Assembly (NCBI GenBank): GCA_945888375.1
Contig: CAMCZZ010000001.1
Location: forward strand, 62,001-126,000
Length of the DNA: 64,000 nucleotides
Reading direction: 5' to 3'
Source: Akkermansia muciniphila
Lineage (GTDB): Bacteria; Verrucomicrobiota; Verrucomicrobiia; Opitutales; Opitutaceae
A program made the position numbers and the translations under genes. The notes below the pieces were generated by a model that was given only the letters and a program-made list of their open reading frames with translations, was not told the DNA's origin and made no database searches. Shown here piece by piece: positions 17,261-25,536 of the stretch; position 1 is the stretch's first letter, and each line of letters starts with the position of its first letter.

Positions 17261-19120
17261 TTAGGCCGAGACGAGGCGCTGGCCGGAGCTGGGGTTGCCC
17301 TTCGCGACGCCGTAGGCGATGGCGATGCGGCTGTAGGCCTTGGCCAGTTTGTGGTCCACGAAGTCCACCTTTTGCACCGACATGCCCGTGATCGGGTTGG
17401 TGATGACCGAGACCGCGCCGTTCGACGCGCCGGGCAGGGCGCGGGTGTAGTCCTCGGGCACGCGGGTCATCAACACCATGGCGTCCTTGGTGAAGCCGAA
17501 GCCGGTGAGGTTGGCCGTGGTGGGCAGGTTCACCGCCTCGGTGATGGCGAACTTCGCCACCGGGGGCAGCATGCCCTCCGTGATCACGCCGGGCATCGAG
17601 TAGGCGGCGAGGTTCACGATGGTCGAATCCTGGCCGAGCTTCTCGTAGTAGTCCTGGTTGAGCAGCAGGGTGCGGCCCATCTGGGAGACGCCGCGACCGG
17701 TCAAGGCCTTGGCCATCGCGGTCACGTCGTTGCGGGTGAAGGTCGCCAGCGCCTTGGTGGTGACGTTGGCGAAGTTGCCGGCGGTGATGAGGGCGTAGAG
17801 CGCGTCAAACATGTTTTTGCCGAGCGCGTAGTGGCAGGCCTCGACCTGCTCGCCGAAAATGTCGCGCAGGGTGTTGGCCAGCTCGGTCGAGGTGTATTCG
17901 ATCTGCACGCCCTTGGGCTGGCCGATGGTCACGGCCACGTCGGTCGTGGTGGCGTCGCTGCTGCTCCAGCCGGTGGCGTCGTCCAGGGTGACGACCGAGG
18001 GCACGCTAACGATGCGGGTCTTGAGCGTCTGGCCCTGGCGGGCCTGCTCGGCACTGAAGTCCGTGGTGATGCCGGAGAGCGCGGGGAAGCTGAGCTTCAG
18101 GAGATCGAGCGCGCGGAGCACGATGAGGTCGCCCGCCACGGAGCCGAGGCTGTTGGCCGCAAGGATGGGGCCGAGGGCAAAGCCGGGCTGGAAGAGCGGG
18201 ATCACGTCCTTGGCGTAGATCGCGCCGCGTTTGGTGGCGTCCTTTTCGGCCGCGTAGGCCTTGAGCACCTCGACCGGGCCGGCCTTGGCCGAGATCGGCT
18301 CGCCGGCGGGGGTGACGGGCTGGGTGATGTCGCGGCCGGGCAGGGCGGCGAGCAGCGTGGCGTGGGAGGGGTCGGCCTCGATGAGGGCGGACCACTTGGC
18401 CTGGATGGCCTCGTCCTTGGGGGCGAGGGCGCCACGGGCGACGGCGGCGGCGACGAGCGCCCCGGCGTCAGCCTTGCGGCGGGCGGCGTCCTTGGCTTTC
18501 AGGGCGGCGAGTTCGTTCTGGGCGGTGGCAAGTGCCTCCTTGGCCTTCAGGGCTTCGGCGGCGGCGGTGGGATCGGGTTGGTTGTTTTGTTCGCTCATGT
18601 TGGGTTGGGAGGGAAAGGGTTGCTTGGCCCAGATCGGGCTCTGGGCGCGAAAGGCGGGGGTGTTCACCAGGCCGCCCATGTTCAGCGGGGCGGTGGTTAC
18701 GCGGGCGGGGTTGCCGCCGTCGACGTGGAAGACGGGAGAGAAGGAGCGGTAGGCACGGCCCGCCACCGCCTCGGCCCCGCTGCGGCTCCATTCGAGTTTC
18801 GCGTAGACGCCGGCCGGGCGGCCGTCCGCGCCGTCGCTCCAGCGGAAGGCGAGAGGCCAGGCGCTGGCCGCATCGTCGTCGTGGTTGAAATCGAAATACG
18901 GCTTCTGCGGGCCGGCGGCGATATGGGCATCCAGCGCGGCTTGCATGGCCTTGGCGGTGAAGGCGTCGACCAGGACGGTCTTGGTCACCGGCCGGTCGTT
19001 CTGGGTGGCGTGGATCGTATGCTGCCCGGCGGGGAAGACCATGATCTCTTCCGGGGCGTAGCCGCCTTCGGGCAGCAGGCTGGGGGCGAGACGGGCGAGG
19101 ATGGGGGCGTCGGTTTTCAT
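17261..19120 (-). CDS. fused prohead protease (Mu I-like), scaffold and major capsid protein
   Basis: A single 619-residue reading frame. Residues 1-165 match Mu I-type prohead proteases (YFDFNHDDDAASAWPLA with His80; GVYAKLEWS; YRSFSPVF). Residues 178-230 are Ala/Glu/Lys-rich coiled coil like a scaffold. Residues of about 285-619 look like a major capsid protein (DLIVLRALDLLKLSFPAL and following; repeated strand-turn motifs to the end). In Mu the protease, the in-frame internal scaffold and the capsid are made from separate starts. Met175 at 18,598 is a candidate internal start. Self-cleavage between modules is inferred. Confidence 0.82.
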   Translation of the reverse strand: MKTDAPILARLAPSLLPEGGYAPEEIMVFPAGQHTIHATQNDRPVTKTVLVDAFTAKAMQAALDAHIAAGPQKPYFDFNHDDDAASAWPLAFRWSDGADGRPAGVYAKLEWSRSGAEAVAGRAYRSFSPVFHVDGGNPARVTTAPLNMGGLVNTPAFRAQSPIWAKQPFPSQPNMSEQNNQPDPTAAAEALKAKEALATAQNELAALKAKDAARRKADAGALVAAAVARGALAPKDEAIQAKWSALIEADPSHATLLAALPGRDITQPVTPAGEPISAKAGPVEVLKAYAAEKDATKRGAIYAKDVIPLFQPGFALGPILAANSLGSVAGDLIVLRALDLLKLSFPALSGITTDFSAEQARQGQTLKTRIVSVPSVVTLDDATGWSSSDATTTDVAVTIGQPKGVQIEYTSTELANTLRDIFGEQVEACHYALGKNMFDALYALITAGNFANVTTKALATFTRNDVTAMAKALTGRGVSQMGRTLLLNQDYYEKLGQDSTIVNLAAYSMPGVITEGMLPPVAKFAITEAVNLPTTANLTGFGFTKDAMVLMTRVPEDYTRALPGASNGAVSVITNPITGMSVQKVDFVDHKLAKAYSRIAIAYGVAKGNPSSGQRLVSA

Positions 19121-19127
19121 GATGGAA

Positions 19128-20900
19128 TCAGGAAGCGGAGGCGGGGCGGGCCTGTGCCCCTTCGATCAGGCCGGAGATGAAGGCCGGGCCGATGATGCGG
19201 CCGAAGACCTCGGCGAGCTGACCGCTCTCGTCGGAGGTGAGGACCTCGCGCGCCAGGCGCGGCAGGTCGGCGCGGAAGGCCGCGAGCAGCGTGCGTTGTT
19301 TCTCCGCGTTCGGCTCCTCCGCGATGGTGAGCAGGGGTGCCAGGACGGGCCGGAGCGCCAGCGACTGGGCCGGGCTCAAGGCCTCCAGGGCACCGGCCTC
19401 GAACAGGGCGGAGCGCGCAGCGGAGGCCGGGGCGGCTTCCGACGCCGCCAAAGCGTGCCCTTGCACACCCCTTGCACGCTCGATTTGGCGCGTTTTCGCG
19501 GCCACGGCCGGGTCCACATGCCCCTCCGCGCCGGATCGGCCCGGAAAAGCGGGGTTTTCGGCGCCGCCGCCAAAGCCGCCCGGCGCGGCGGGGGCGCGAC
19601 CGGTCAAGGTCGCCTCGCCGTCCACCGGCATCGGGATGCCGTGCCGCTCATAGAACCAAGCGCGCGGCAGCTCGATGCCGGCGGTGAGGAGCACCTGGTC
19701 GCGCTCGGCGAGCTTCAGCGGGTCCGGCTCCTCATCGACGTCGGGCACGATGCTCGGCGGCTCCGAGGTATCACCCCAGTTGGCCCGCAGGATCGCCGGC
19801 ACCAGCTGGTAGTTGAGCAGATCCGCGCACCACTGCGCGGCGGCCTGGAGGCGGTCGGCCCGCACGCTGCCCTGGAGGCCGGCCGCCCCGCCGCCCAGGC
19901 CCGCCGCCTGCGCGCCGCCGGAGAGTTCCTGCCCGAGGATCAGGAGATCGCAGGCCTTGTCGGCCAGCTCCTGCACGATCACCTGGGGGTTGCCCGTGGC
20001 GTTCTGCGCGGCCTCCTTGAACTCCAGCTTCGTGCCCTCGGGGAAGGCGCCGTAGCCGCTCGCGCCCATGGCCGCCAGCATGTCGCGCAGCTGCGTGCCG
20101 AGGCCGGGATTGTTCTTGTCGTAGGTCACCCAGCGGAAGGGCACGCCAAAGATCTGCGCGTTCGAGAGCAGCCATTCCCACCCGAAGGTCACGCCCGCCC
20201 AGTAGGGCGCGAGGGCGCGGAGGGTCGCGGTGGAGATCGGCGCGCCGCTGCGGCCCTGCCAGATGCCGACCAGGAAGCGGTCGACGGGGAAGGGTTGCCA
20301 GGCGACGTTGTCCACCCCGGTTAGCCCCAGCTCCGTGCCCGCCTGGTTCCAGGCGAAGCGGCGGGAGGAGAGCTGGTGGGTGCAGCGCGGCAGGATGCCC
20401 TCCGGCCGGCGATCCCAGTGGATTTCCAGCACGGACACGCCCTTGCCGAAGGCGTCGAGGGCGTGAAACAGCGTGTCCTCGAACGAAAGCTCCAGCGTGC
20501 CGGGGCGGGGCCACCACTGGCGGAGCGAGCCGTCGATCAGCGCGGCGCGTTCCTGCGCGCCCTCGCTCGGCTGCTCGCCCCGCGCGGCGTAGGGCGAGAC
20601 CGAGTAGGTGGCGCGGGCGGCGGCGCGACGCAGTTCGGAGAGGTTCTTTTGCAGGCGGGGCCAGGTGTCCTCCATGAGGGCGAACAGCTCCCACTGCGCC
20701 TGGATGCTGCCGGCGACGGCATTGTCCAGGACGAGACGCACATCCGCCGGGGACATGCGGCGGTGGGTGAAAAAGCCCATCGTCTGGAAGTCGATCACCG
20801 AGGCCGGCGTCGCCGGCAGCGCATCGGAGGGCGAGATGGGCGTGCGTCGCTTGGCCAGGGCGCGGGCGAGGATCGGAGGAGTGAGATCGGAGAAGCGCAT
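19128..20900 (-). CDS. portal protein (Mu gp29-like, DUF935)
   Basis: A 590-residue portal. The sequence from residue 30 to 420 has the DUF935 pattern: RRMSPADVRLVLDNAVAGS, an acidic-aromatic region with FALMEDTWPRLQKNLSELRR, then LEIHWDRRPEG, then VTYDKNNPGLG. The C-terminal 150 residues are Ala-rich and helical, as in other Mu-like portals that carry an extension. The gene begins 2 nt after the large terminase stop (TGA-CC-ATG). The dodecameric ring would receive the packaging motor and later the tail. Confidence 0.88.
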   Translation of the reverse strand: MRFSDLTPPILARALAKRRTPISPSDALPATPASVIDFQTMGFFTHRRMSPADVRLVLDNAVAGSIQAQWELFALMEDTWPRLQKNLSELRRAAARATYSVSPYAARGEQPSEGAQERAALIDGSLRQWWPRPGTLELSFEDTLFHALDAFGKGVSVLEIHWDRRPEGILPRCTHQLSSRRFAWNQAGTELGLTGVDNVAWQPFPVDRFLVGIWQGRSGAPISTATLRALAPYWAGVTFGWEWLLSNAQIFGVPFRWVTYDKNNPGLGTQLRDMLAAMGASGYGAFPEGTKLEFKEAAQNATGNPQVIVQELADKACDLLILGQELSGGAQAAGLGGGAAGLQGSVRADRLQAAAQWCADLLNYQLVPAILRANWGDTSEPPSIVPDVDEEPDPLKLAERDQVLLTAGIELPRAWFYERHGIPMPVDGEATLTGRAPAAPGGFGGGAENPAFPGRSGAEGHVDPAVAAKTRQIERARGVQGHALAASEAAPASAARSALFEAGALEALSPAQSLALRPVLAPLLTIAEEPNAEKQRTLLAAFRADLPRLAREVLTSDESGQLAEVFGRIIGPAFISGLIEGAQARPASAS

Positions 20901-20902
20901 GG

Positions 20903-22495
20903 TCAGAAACGCAGGGTCGGGCGGTCGAAGGGGACGGTGCCGGTGATGGGCGCGCCGAGATGGACGGCCGCGAGATCGGCGGTGGTGAAGTGGCCCGCGC
21001 CCCGACCGTCGCCCGCCGCGCGCAGGGCGAGGGCGAGCGCCGTGCAGCGGTCGCTGTGGCCCTCGGCGGTGCGGGGCGCGGCGTAGCTATACTCGCCGTT
21101 GCGCACCACCTGCTTCATCGCGTGCAGGTCCTCGCGGATCGCCACGCTGATCGGGATGCGGATCTTGATCGGGGCCTCGAAGGCCCGCCGCAGCTTCGGG
21201 AAAATCTCGCGCTTAAATCCGCTGGTGAACGTGCAGAGTTCTACGCGGCCGAACTTCTCCTGCGTCGGCTTCCACTCGCCGTGCTCTTTCGCCAGGTAGT
21301 CGCCCAGGCCGATGCCGGGGCCGGTGTAGTCGAAGCAGGTCCGGCCGGCCCGGCGCAGGCGCGCGGAGAGGATTTCCTGCTGCAGCGGAGAGGCCATGCC
21401 GCGCAGCACCAGGACCTCGCGCGTCACCCACACGTCGCCCTCCTGCTGGAGCGTCCAGCAGATGGTCGGGTCGTTCTGGCGGCCGAAGTCCACTCCGCAC
21501 ACCACCGGCCCGCCTCCGGCCGTGGCCCAGAAGTCCGCGCCGATCACCTCGGTCGCGGCCGCGCTCTCCGCCGGCACGAGGATCTCGTAGGGCAGCAGGA
21601 CGTTGCTGGTGTCGAGAAACTCGCACTCGTATTCCTGCGCCCAGCCCTCCGGATCGTCGAAGAGTTCGCGCAGCTGCGGAAGGTTGATCGGCAGGCCGCA
21701 GAGCACGGCGTGGTAGATGGTCACCAGGTGGCGCGACCAGTCGAACTTGCGGCCCTCCTTACCCTCGCGGTCGAAGATCTTGGCCATCTGCCCGTTTTTG
21801 CCGTTGGGCGTGGAGACCACGCGCAGCCGCTTCTCGCCGCCGCGCAGGGGGTTCGTGATCGAGGGCACGATGGCGCGCCAGGTCTCGGCTGGATTGTCGA
21901 AGAAATCGAACTCGGTCAGCAACACGTTGGCCGAGCGACCGCGCACCGTGTCCGGCCGGCCGGGCACGGCGCGGATCCGCGAGCCGTTGCTGAAGGTGAT
22001 CTCCGCCGCCTTGAGCAGGGTCTCGCTGCCGCCCTCGCGCTCGATGGCCAGATCCTGGAGGCGGAAGTCCCAGGCCTCGGCCCAGAGCTTGGCCTGGTCG
22101 AGCGAATCCAGCGCCTGGCGCTCGGAGGGCGCGGCGATCATCCACTCCGTCACGCCGGCCTTGCACGACTCGACGACCTCGCCTTCGGAGGTGAAGTCCT
22201 TGCCGGTCTGGCGCGCCTGGAGCGCGGCCTTGAAGCGGCTGCGGTCGTGATGGAGCTTGAACTGATACTCGAGATAAAGGGCGCGCGGATCGCCCGCCGG
22301 GTAGGGGTTGCGCCAGCCGGAGTGCGAGGTGCCGACCGGGTGGATCTCGGCGGCGGCGCGCAGATCCGCCAGCGGCGCGGCGTAGATCGGCGCGGCCAGC
22401 GCGGCGACGCGGGCGGCCTCGACCTGGCCGGCGAGCGTGGCGTAGGCCTCCGCCTGCGCGGCGGTCTGCAAGGGTTGTGCGCGGCGCTTGCTCAT
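20903..22495 (-). CDS. terminase large subunit (Mu gp28-like)
   Basis: A 530-residue packaging ATPase-nuclease. Motifs seen are a degenerate Walker A with the core RQTGKDF, a Walker B-like segment NVLLTEFDFFDN, a coupling motif VVSTPNGKNG, and the RNase H-like nuclease start VVCGVDFGRQNDPT. The start at 22,495 overlaps the stop of the gp27-like gene (ATGA). A longer frame upstream is out-of-frame shadow of that gene. Mu-type terminases package by headful from integrated copies, taking some flanking host DNA. Confidence 0.9.
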   Translation of the reverse strand: MSKRRAQPLQTAAQAEAYATLAGQVEAARVAALAAPIYAAPLADLRAAAEIHPVGTSHSGWRNPYPAGDPRALYLEYQFKLHHDRSRFKAALQARQTGKDFTSEGEVVESCKAGVTEWMIAAPSERQALDSLDQAKLWAEAWDFRLQDLAIEREGGSETLLKAAEITFSNGSRIRAVPGRPDTVRGRSANVLLTEFDFFDNPAETWRAIVPSITNPLRGGEKRLRVVSTPNGKNGQMAKIFDREGKEGRKFDWSRHLVTIYHAVLCGLPINLPQLRELFDDPEGWAQEYECEFLDTSNVLLPYEILVPAESAAATEVIGADFWATAGGGPVVCGVDFGRQNDPTICWTLQQEGDVWVTREVLVLRGMASPLQQEILSARLRRAGRTCFDYTGPGIGLGDYLAKEHGEWKPTQEKFGRVELCTFTSGFKREIFPKLRRAFEAPIKIRIPISVAIREDLHAMKQVVRNGEYSYAAPRTAEGHSDRCTALALALRAAGDGRGAGHFTTADLAAVHLGAPITGTVPFDRPTLRF

Positions 22496-23028
22496 TGCAT
22501 GCGGAAGATCTGCCGCAGCTTCGCGGTGCGTTGTTCGTCGGTGAGGGTATCGTCGTCGGCCAGGCCCTGCGCGGCGTCGGCCTGCGCGGCCTTCTTTTCC
22601 AAGAGGACGATGCGGCGTTCGGCCAGGCCGACCTCCCGTTGCTTGATCGCCAGCTTGGCCGAGTCGCCGACGATGCCGGCGAGCACGGCGAGATCCTTCA
22701 CATCCGCGCCCTTGGTGCGGGCGAGGATGTAGGCGCGCTCCTTCACCAGGGCGAGGGTGGCGGCGTCGTAGTCGCCCGAGGCGGCGGCATCCGTGCGCAC
22801 CTGCTCGGCCACGCCGCGCGCGCTGGCCGCGCTCTCGCGCCACGAGTGGATCGAATACCAGTCATGCAGCGCCGTGGCGCTGATCGCGTGGCCGTCCTCC
22901 TTCAACCAGGCGGCGACGTCCTTGAACGATTGGTTTTCCTCCGAGAGGCGACGCACGATCTCGGCGCGCAGCTCGGGCGTGAGCTTCGCGATCTTCGAGT
23001 CGCTGCGGGGCTTGGCGGTGGAGGCCAT
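22492..23028 (-). CDS. small terminase-like protein (Mu gp27-like, DUF3486)
   Basis: A 178-residue helical, charged protein beginning MASTAKPRSDSKIAKLTPEL, followed by an HTH-like segment (RLSEENQSFKDVAAWLKEDG, then ALHDWYS) and a long coiled coil. This is the DUF3486/gp27 layout. It sits directly upstream of, and overlaps, the large terminase. DNA recognition at the packaging site is the expected role. The start at 23,028 is preferred over an ATG 12 codons upstream whose extra residues look non-conserved. Confidence 0.83.
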   Translation of the reverse strand: MASTAKPRSDSKIAKLTPELRAEIVRRLSEENQSFKDVAAWLKEDGHAISATALHDWYSIHSWRESAASARGVAEQVRTDAAASGDYDAATLALVKERAYILARTKGADVKDLAVLAGIVGDSAKLAIKQREVGLAERRIVLLEKKAAQADAAQGLADDDTLTDEQRTAKLRQIFRMQ

Positions 23029-23084
23029 GTCGTGGTGGTGGAGAGGGAGAGAGGGGGCACCCATCCGGCAGAAGGGCCGGAGGA

Positions 23085-23162
23085 CTAGAAACCGGCGGGC
23101 ATCTTTCGCGCGCAGGCCGCGCCGCTGTCGTCGGAACCGGATGGGTGAAGGGGGGCGGTCAT
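23085..23162 (-). CDS. possible 25-residue coupled peptide
   Basis: A 25-codon frame starts with an ATG that overlaps the stop of the winged-helix gene by 4 nt, the same coupling used throughout this phage. The product (MTAPLHPSGSDDSGAACARK and six more residues) has no recognisable domain. An 11-bp inverted repeat (23,058-23,068 and 23,137-23,147) brackets most of it. Confidence 0.25.
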   Translation of the reverse strand: MTAPLHPSGSDDSGAACARKMPAGF

Positions 23163-23413
23163 TTCTTGAGGGCGAGCTGGCCGGCCTGGGTGATGGTCCA
23201 GGAGCGGGCGTCGCGGTTGTCGGGCTCCAGCGAGTCCGCCACGCAGGCGGCCAGTTCGCGGTCGCGCAGCCAGGTCAACTCGTCGCGCAGATCGGCCATG
23301 GTGAACTTGGGCAGGCGCAGTTGCACCAGGGTGAGGAGCGCGCCCTGGGTGAGCGCGTCGCCGTAGGTGGCGAGCTCGGCCAGGACGATCTTGCGGATGG
23401 CGAGAGGAGGCAT
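23159..23413 (-). CDS. small winged-helix protein of Mu-like phages
   Basis: An 84-residue protein with the layout helix, helix, WLRDRELAA-type recognition turn and a C-terminal hairpin. It resembles the small winged-helix proteins that lie between gp25- and gp27-like genes in many Mu-like phages (VpaChn25_0724-type). It may contribute to packaging or late control, and the function is unproven. Confidence 0.55.
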   Translation of the reverse strand: MPPLAIRKIVLAELATYGDALTQGALLTLVQLRLPKFTMADLRDELTWLRDRELAACVADSLEPDNRDARSWTITQAGQLALKK

Positions 23414-23425
23414 GGCGGGTGGCGG

Positions 23426-23914
23426 CTAGAGCAGGCCCTTGGTGGAGCGGAGCAGGTTCACGGTGCGCTCGGGCATGGTCGCCACGGTGTCGCGCACCGC
23501 GTCGATCCGGTCGTTGATGCGGGCCTCGCGGTCGCGGCCGGCTTCGTTGTTCATGTCGATCTTGGCCGACATGTCGGCGAGTTCGCCGTCGAGCTTCTCG
23601 CGCACCAGGGCGGCGGTCTCGGCCACGGCGGCGATCTTGGCGTTGGCCTCGTCGCGCTCCCGGTTCATCCGCCCGTGGGCCTCGCTTATCGCCTTGTCGA
23701 AATCGGGCCGGGGCACGAACTCCGTGTGCTGCTGCACCACCAAGGGCTGGGGCGTCTCGGGATCCTTGGCGCGATAGCTCTTCCAAGCGGCGAGGCCGCC
23801 GATGATCGCCGCGCCGGTCAGCGAGAGATACGTCAGATTGGCCAGCCACGGGCCGAAGTCGGCGGGTTGGTCGGCGGCCTGGGCGAGGAGGAGGGTGGCG
23901 AGGGCGGGCGTCAT
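23426..23914 (-). CDS. membrane-anchored coiled-coil protein (Mu gp25 / DUF2730-like)
   Basis: A 162-residue protein with one N-terminal transmembrane segment (ANLTYLSLTGAAIIGGLAAW) followed by a long charged coiled coil. This matches gp25-like proteins placed just upstream of gp26/gp27 genes in Mu relatives. Its ATG overlaps the stop of the lipoprotein gene (ATGA). The role is unknown. Its topology would also suit a lysis accessory. Confidence 0.55.
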   Translation of the reverse strand: MTPALATLLLAQAADQPADFGPWLANLTYLSLTGAAIIGGLAAWKSYRAKDPETPQPLVVQQHTEFVPRPDFDKAISEAHGRMNRERDEANAKIAAVAETAALVREKLDGELADMSAKIDMNNEAGRDREARINDRIDAVRDTVATMPERTVNLLRSTKGLL

Positions 23915-24117
23915 TTCTGGCGGGCTTCAGCGTCGGCGAGGGCGTGGAGGACTTGGCGGGTGAAGTTGGGCGCGGCCTGGGCGGCGGCGGGGAATTCAGG
24001 GTGTTGGAGAAACCGTTTCGCCTGCGGTGTCGGCGTCGCGCAGCCGGTGAGGGCAAGCGCCAGGGCAAACCCAAGGCGCGCGCTGGGCGGCAGAGACGGC
24101 GGCGTCGATTTCATCAT
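23911..24117 (-). CDS. small lipoprotein, outer-membrane spanin candidate
   Basis: A 68-residue product (from 24,117, or 24,114 using the second ATG). The N-terminus is basic and Pro-rich and is followed by a hydrophobic stretch ending in the lipobox ALTGC, then a short helical mature part. It overlaps, in another frame, the hydrophobic-start gene at 23,996-24,229, the Rz/Rz1-like embedded arrangement of two-component spanins. It lies next to a holin candidate. The lysis role is inferred from lipobox, overlap and location. Confidence 0.5.
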   Translation of the reverse strand: MMKSTPPSLPPSARLGFALALALTGCATPTPQAKRFLQHPEFPAAAQAAPNFTRQVLHALADAEARQK

Positions 24118-24229
24118 GGGTCTGGGCGAGGCGGGCGGCCCGCAGCTCGTCCGCCGCCCGCTCGACCATCGCGGCAAAAGCCGGGAAGGCCTTGGCCAGG
24201 GCGAGGAGGGCGGCGAGGAGCGAGGCCAC
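23996..24229 (-). CDS. small membrane-anchored protein, inner-membrane spanin candidate
   Basis: A GTG-started 77-residue product with a hydrophobic N-terminus (MASLLAALLALAKAFPAFAA) followed by a charged helix. It overlaps the lipoprotein gene in another frame for about 120 bp. The C-terminal third, which lies in the overlap, looks less structured. It may be an Rz-like partner of the lipoprotein. It is short for an i-spanin, whose periplasmic coiled coil is normally longer. Confidence 0.4.
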   Translation of the reverse strand: MASLLAALLALAKAFPAFAAMVERAADELRAARLAQTHDEIDAAVSAAQRAPWVCPGACPHRLRDADTAGETVSPTP

Positions 24230-24241
24230 GGCTTCAGGCGC

Positions 24242-24664
24242 CTAGAGTTTCCGGCCTCCGGCTTTGGTCCCGAGGTAGCCGCCCCAGTAGAAAATCTTGT
24301 CCAGGATCCGGAACCAGGCCTTGGCCTCCAGGGATGCGATCCACTGGTCGTCGGCGGGGTCGGCGGTCTCGGCCGCTCGTTTGTGCGCCCAGGCGATGAC
24401 CGCTTGGTAGCCGATGGAGACGGCGCCGAAGATCGAGAGCGCGGTGGTGACCCAGCCCGGCAGGGTGAAGGGCAGCACGGGCGCGGTGTCGGCGGCCGGC
24501 GCGGCGGCGACGGCCAGATCGCCGGGTGCTGGGACCGGCAAGGTCTGCGCGGCGGCGGGCGCGGCGAGCAGGAGGATGACGCCGAGGCAGAGGAGGAAGG
24601 CCAGGATCGCGGCGGCGAGCAGATCGCCCCGGCCGGAGACGGTGTGACGGGTGGTGGATTTCAT
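24242..24664 (-). CDS. holin candidate, two-transmembrane protein
   Basis: A 140-residue protein starting MKSTTRHTVSGRG. It has a first hydrophobic segment near residues 14-40 (AAAILAFLLCLGVILLLAAP), a Pro/Ala-rich linker, a second segment around residues 68-92 (GWVTTALSIFGAVSIGYQAV) and a charged tail ending GGRKL. The first segment could also serve as a signal peptide. Its place upstream of the spanin-like pair suits a holin. A longer upstream frame is not used because it is antisense-like. Confidence 0.5.
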   Translation of the reverse strand: MKSTTRHTVSGRGDLLAAAILAFLLCLGVILLLAAPAAAQTLPVPAPGDLAVAAAPAADTAPVLPFTLPGWVTTALSIFGAVSIGYQAVIAWAHKRAAETADPADDQWIASLEAKAWFRILDKIFYWGGYLGTKAGGRKL

Positions 24665-24698
24665 GGTGGTGTTTTGGTGGAACAAGGTGGGAGGCCGC

Positions 24699-24935
24699 TC
24701 AGGCCGCGCGGGCGCGGACGCGCTCGGCCAAGACCGGGTCGGCGCGAAAGAGGGCGGCGATGACGTCGGTCCAGACGTTGCGGCTGGCGCGGATGCCGTG
24801 CGTGTGCGGTGCGCAGGACGGGTCGCCAATGTGGACGACCACGGCGGCGTCGCCGGTGGGGAAGGCCTGGACGCCCTTGAGCGCGAAGATCTGCGCGACC
24901 TTCAGCGGGGCGGAGGCGAGGGCGGGCTTGCTCAT
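24699..24935 (-). CDS. first late-operon gene, small protein of unknown function
   Basis: A 78-residue protein (MSKPALASAPLKVAQIFALK and following; an acidic-aromatic centre; Arg/Ala-rich C-terminus). It is one of the few genes here with a classical Shine-Dalgarno sequence: GGAGG lies 7 nt before the ATG at 24,935. It is probably the first gene of the leftward late transcript. No family recognised. Confidence 0.55.
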   Translation of the reverse strand: MSKPALASAPLKVAQIFALKGVQAFPTGDAAVVVHIGDPSCAPHTHGIRASRNVWTDVIAALFRADPVLAERVRARAA

Positions 24936-24990
24936 GCCACACCTCCGCAGAGGGGTTGCAGGGCCGGGGTGGCGCGTTCAGCCTCGGCCG

Positions 24991-25404
24991 ATGTCGCTTG
25001 ATCATCAGGTCCGGGAGCTTTTTGAGCGCGGGCGGGAGCACTCGGAAAAACGCCACGCGTTTCTTCGCCAGCTGCTGGTGATAGCCAGCGCAGCGTTGAC
25101 CCTGCTGGTATCGCTAGGGCCGCCTCGTGGTGCCACGGGCAGCGAGCTGGCTCGCCTGAGCCTGCAAGCAGCGTGGCCTCTAATCGGACTGAGTATCCTG
25201 CTGCTTGCAGTAGCTCTGCACGGCGAAGTGCGGATAACAGGAGATCTGGTGAAGCGCCTGGCGGAGGACATACGACAATCTCCGGGCGGCCCCAAACCCA
25301 GCGTTGTAAAGCCGCGCCCCATCTATGCACGAGCCGAGCGAGCGGCCTACGTGTGCCTCGCGCTCTCCGTGCTCGCGCTGGTGCTGCACGGCGCCAGCCG
25401 CTAG
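24991..25404 (+). CDS. three-TM membrane protein, moron candidate on the opposite strand
   Basis: A 137-residue protein beginning MSLDHQVRELFERGREHSEK. It has an amphipathic helix, then three hydrophobic segments (QLLVIASAALTLLVSL; AWPLIGLSILLLAVALHG; AAYVCLALSVLALVL) with a charged loop between the second and third. It is transcribed against the late operon. Codon use (more A/T in third positions) differs from its neighbours, so it looks acquired. A minus-strand frame over the same DNA (24,932-25,480) encodes an Arg/Ala/Pro-rich, unconvincing product. No promoter is obvious and the function is unknown. Confidence 0.62.
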   Translation: MSLDHQVRELFERGREHSEKRHAFLRQLLVIASAALTLLVSLGPPRGATGSELARLSLQAAWPLIGLSILLLAVALHGEVRITGDLVKRLAEDIRQSPGGPKPSVVKPRPIYARAERAAYVCLALSVLALVLHGASR

Positions 25405-25430
25405 CCGCGCTGGACGCGGCGGGCGTTTTC
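25404..25430 (+). terminator. weak hairpin terminator after the plus-strand membrane gene
   Basis: GCCGCG-CTGGA-CGCGGC is a perfect 6-bp stem directly at the stop codon, followed by GGGCGTTTTC. Confidence 0.45.
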
Positions 25431-25536
25431 TGCTGGGCTGAAGGTGTCGAGGGGGCGGGCATCGGTGACGATGCACCCACCTTACCCGAGGCCCGCGCCT
25501 AGGGCTTCCCCACCGTTTCACCGGTTCATTCAGTTC

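Noticed and set aside
24932-25480. A 182-codon minus-strand frame overlapping the start of the late operon
   Set aside because: Its product is Arg/Ala/Pro-rich and domain-free, while the opposite strand gives three clean transmembrane helices. Its 4-nt overlap with the next gene is a point in its favour, so some doubt remains.
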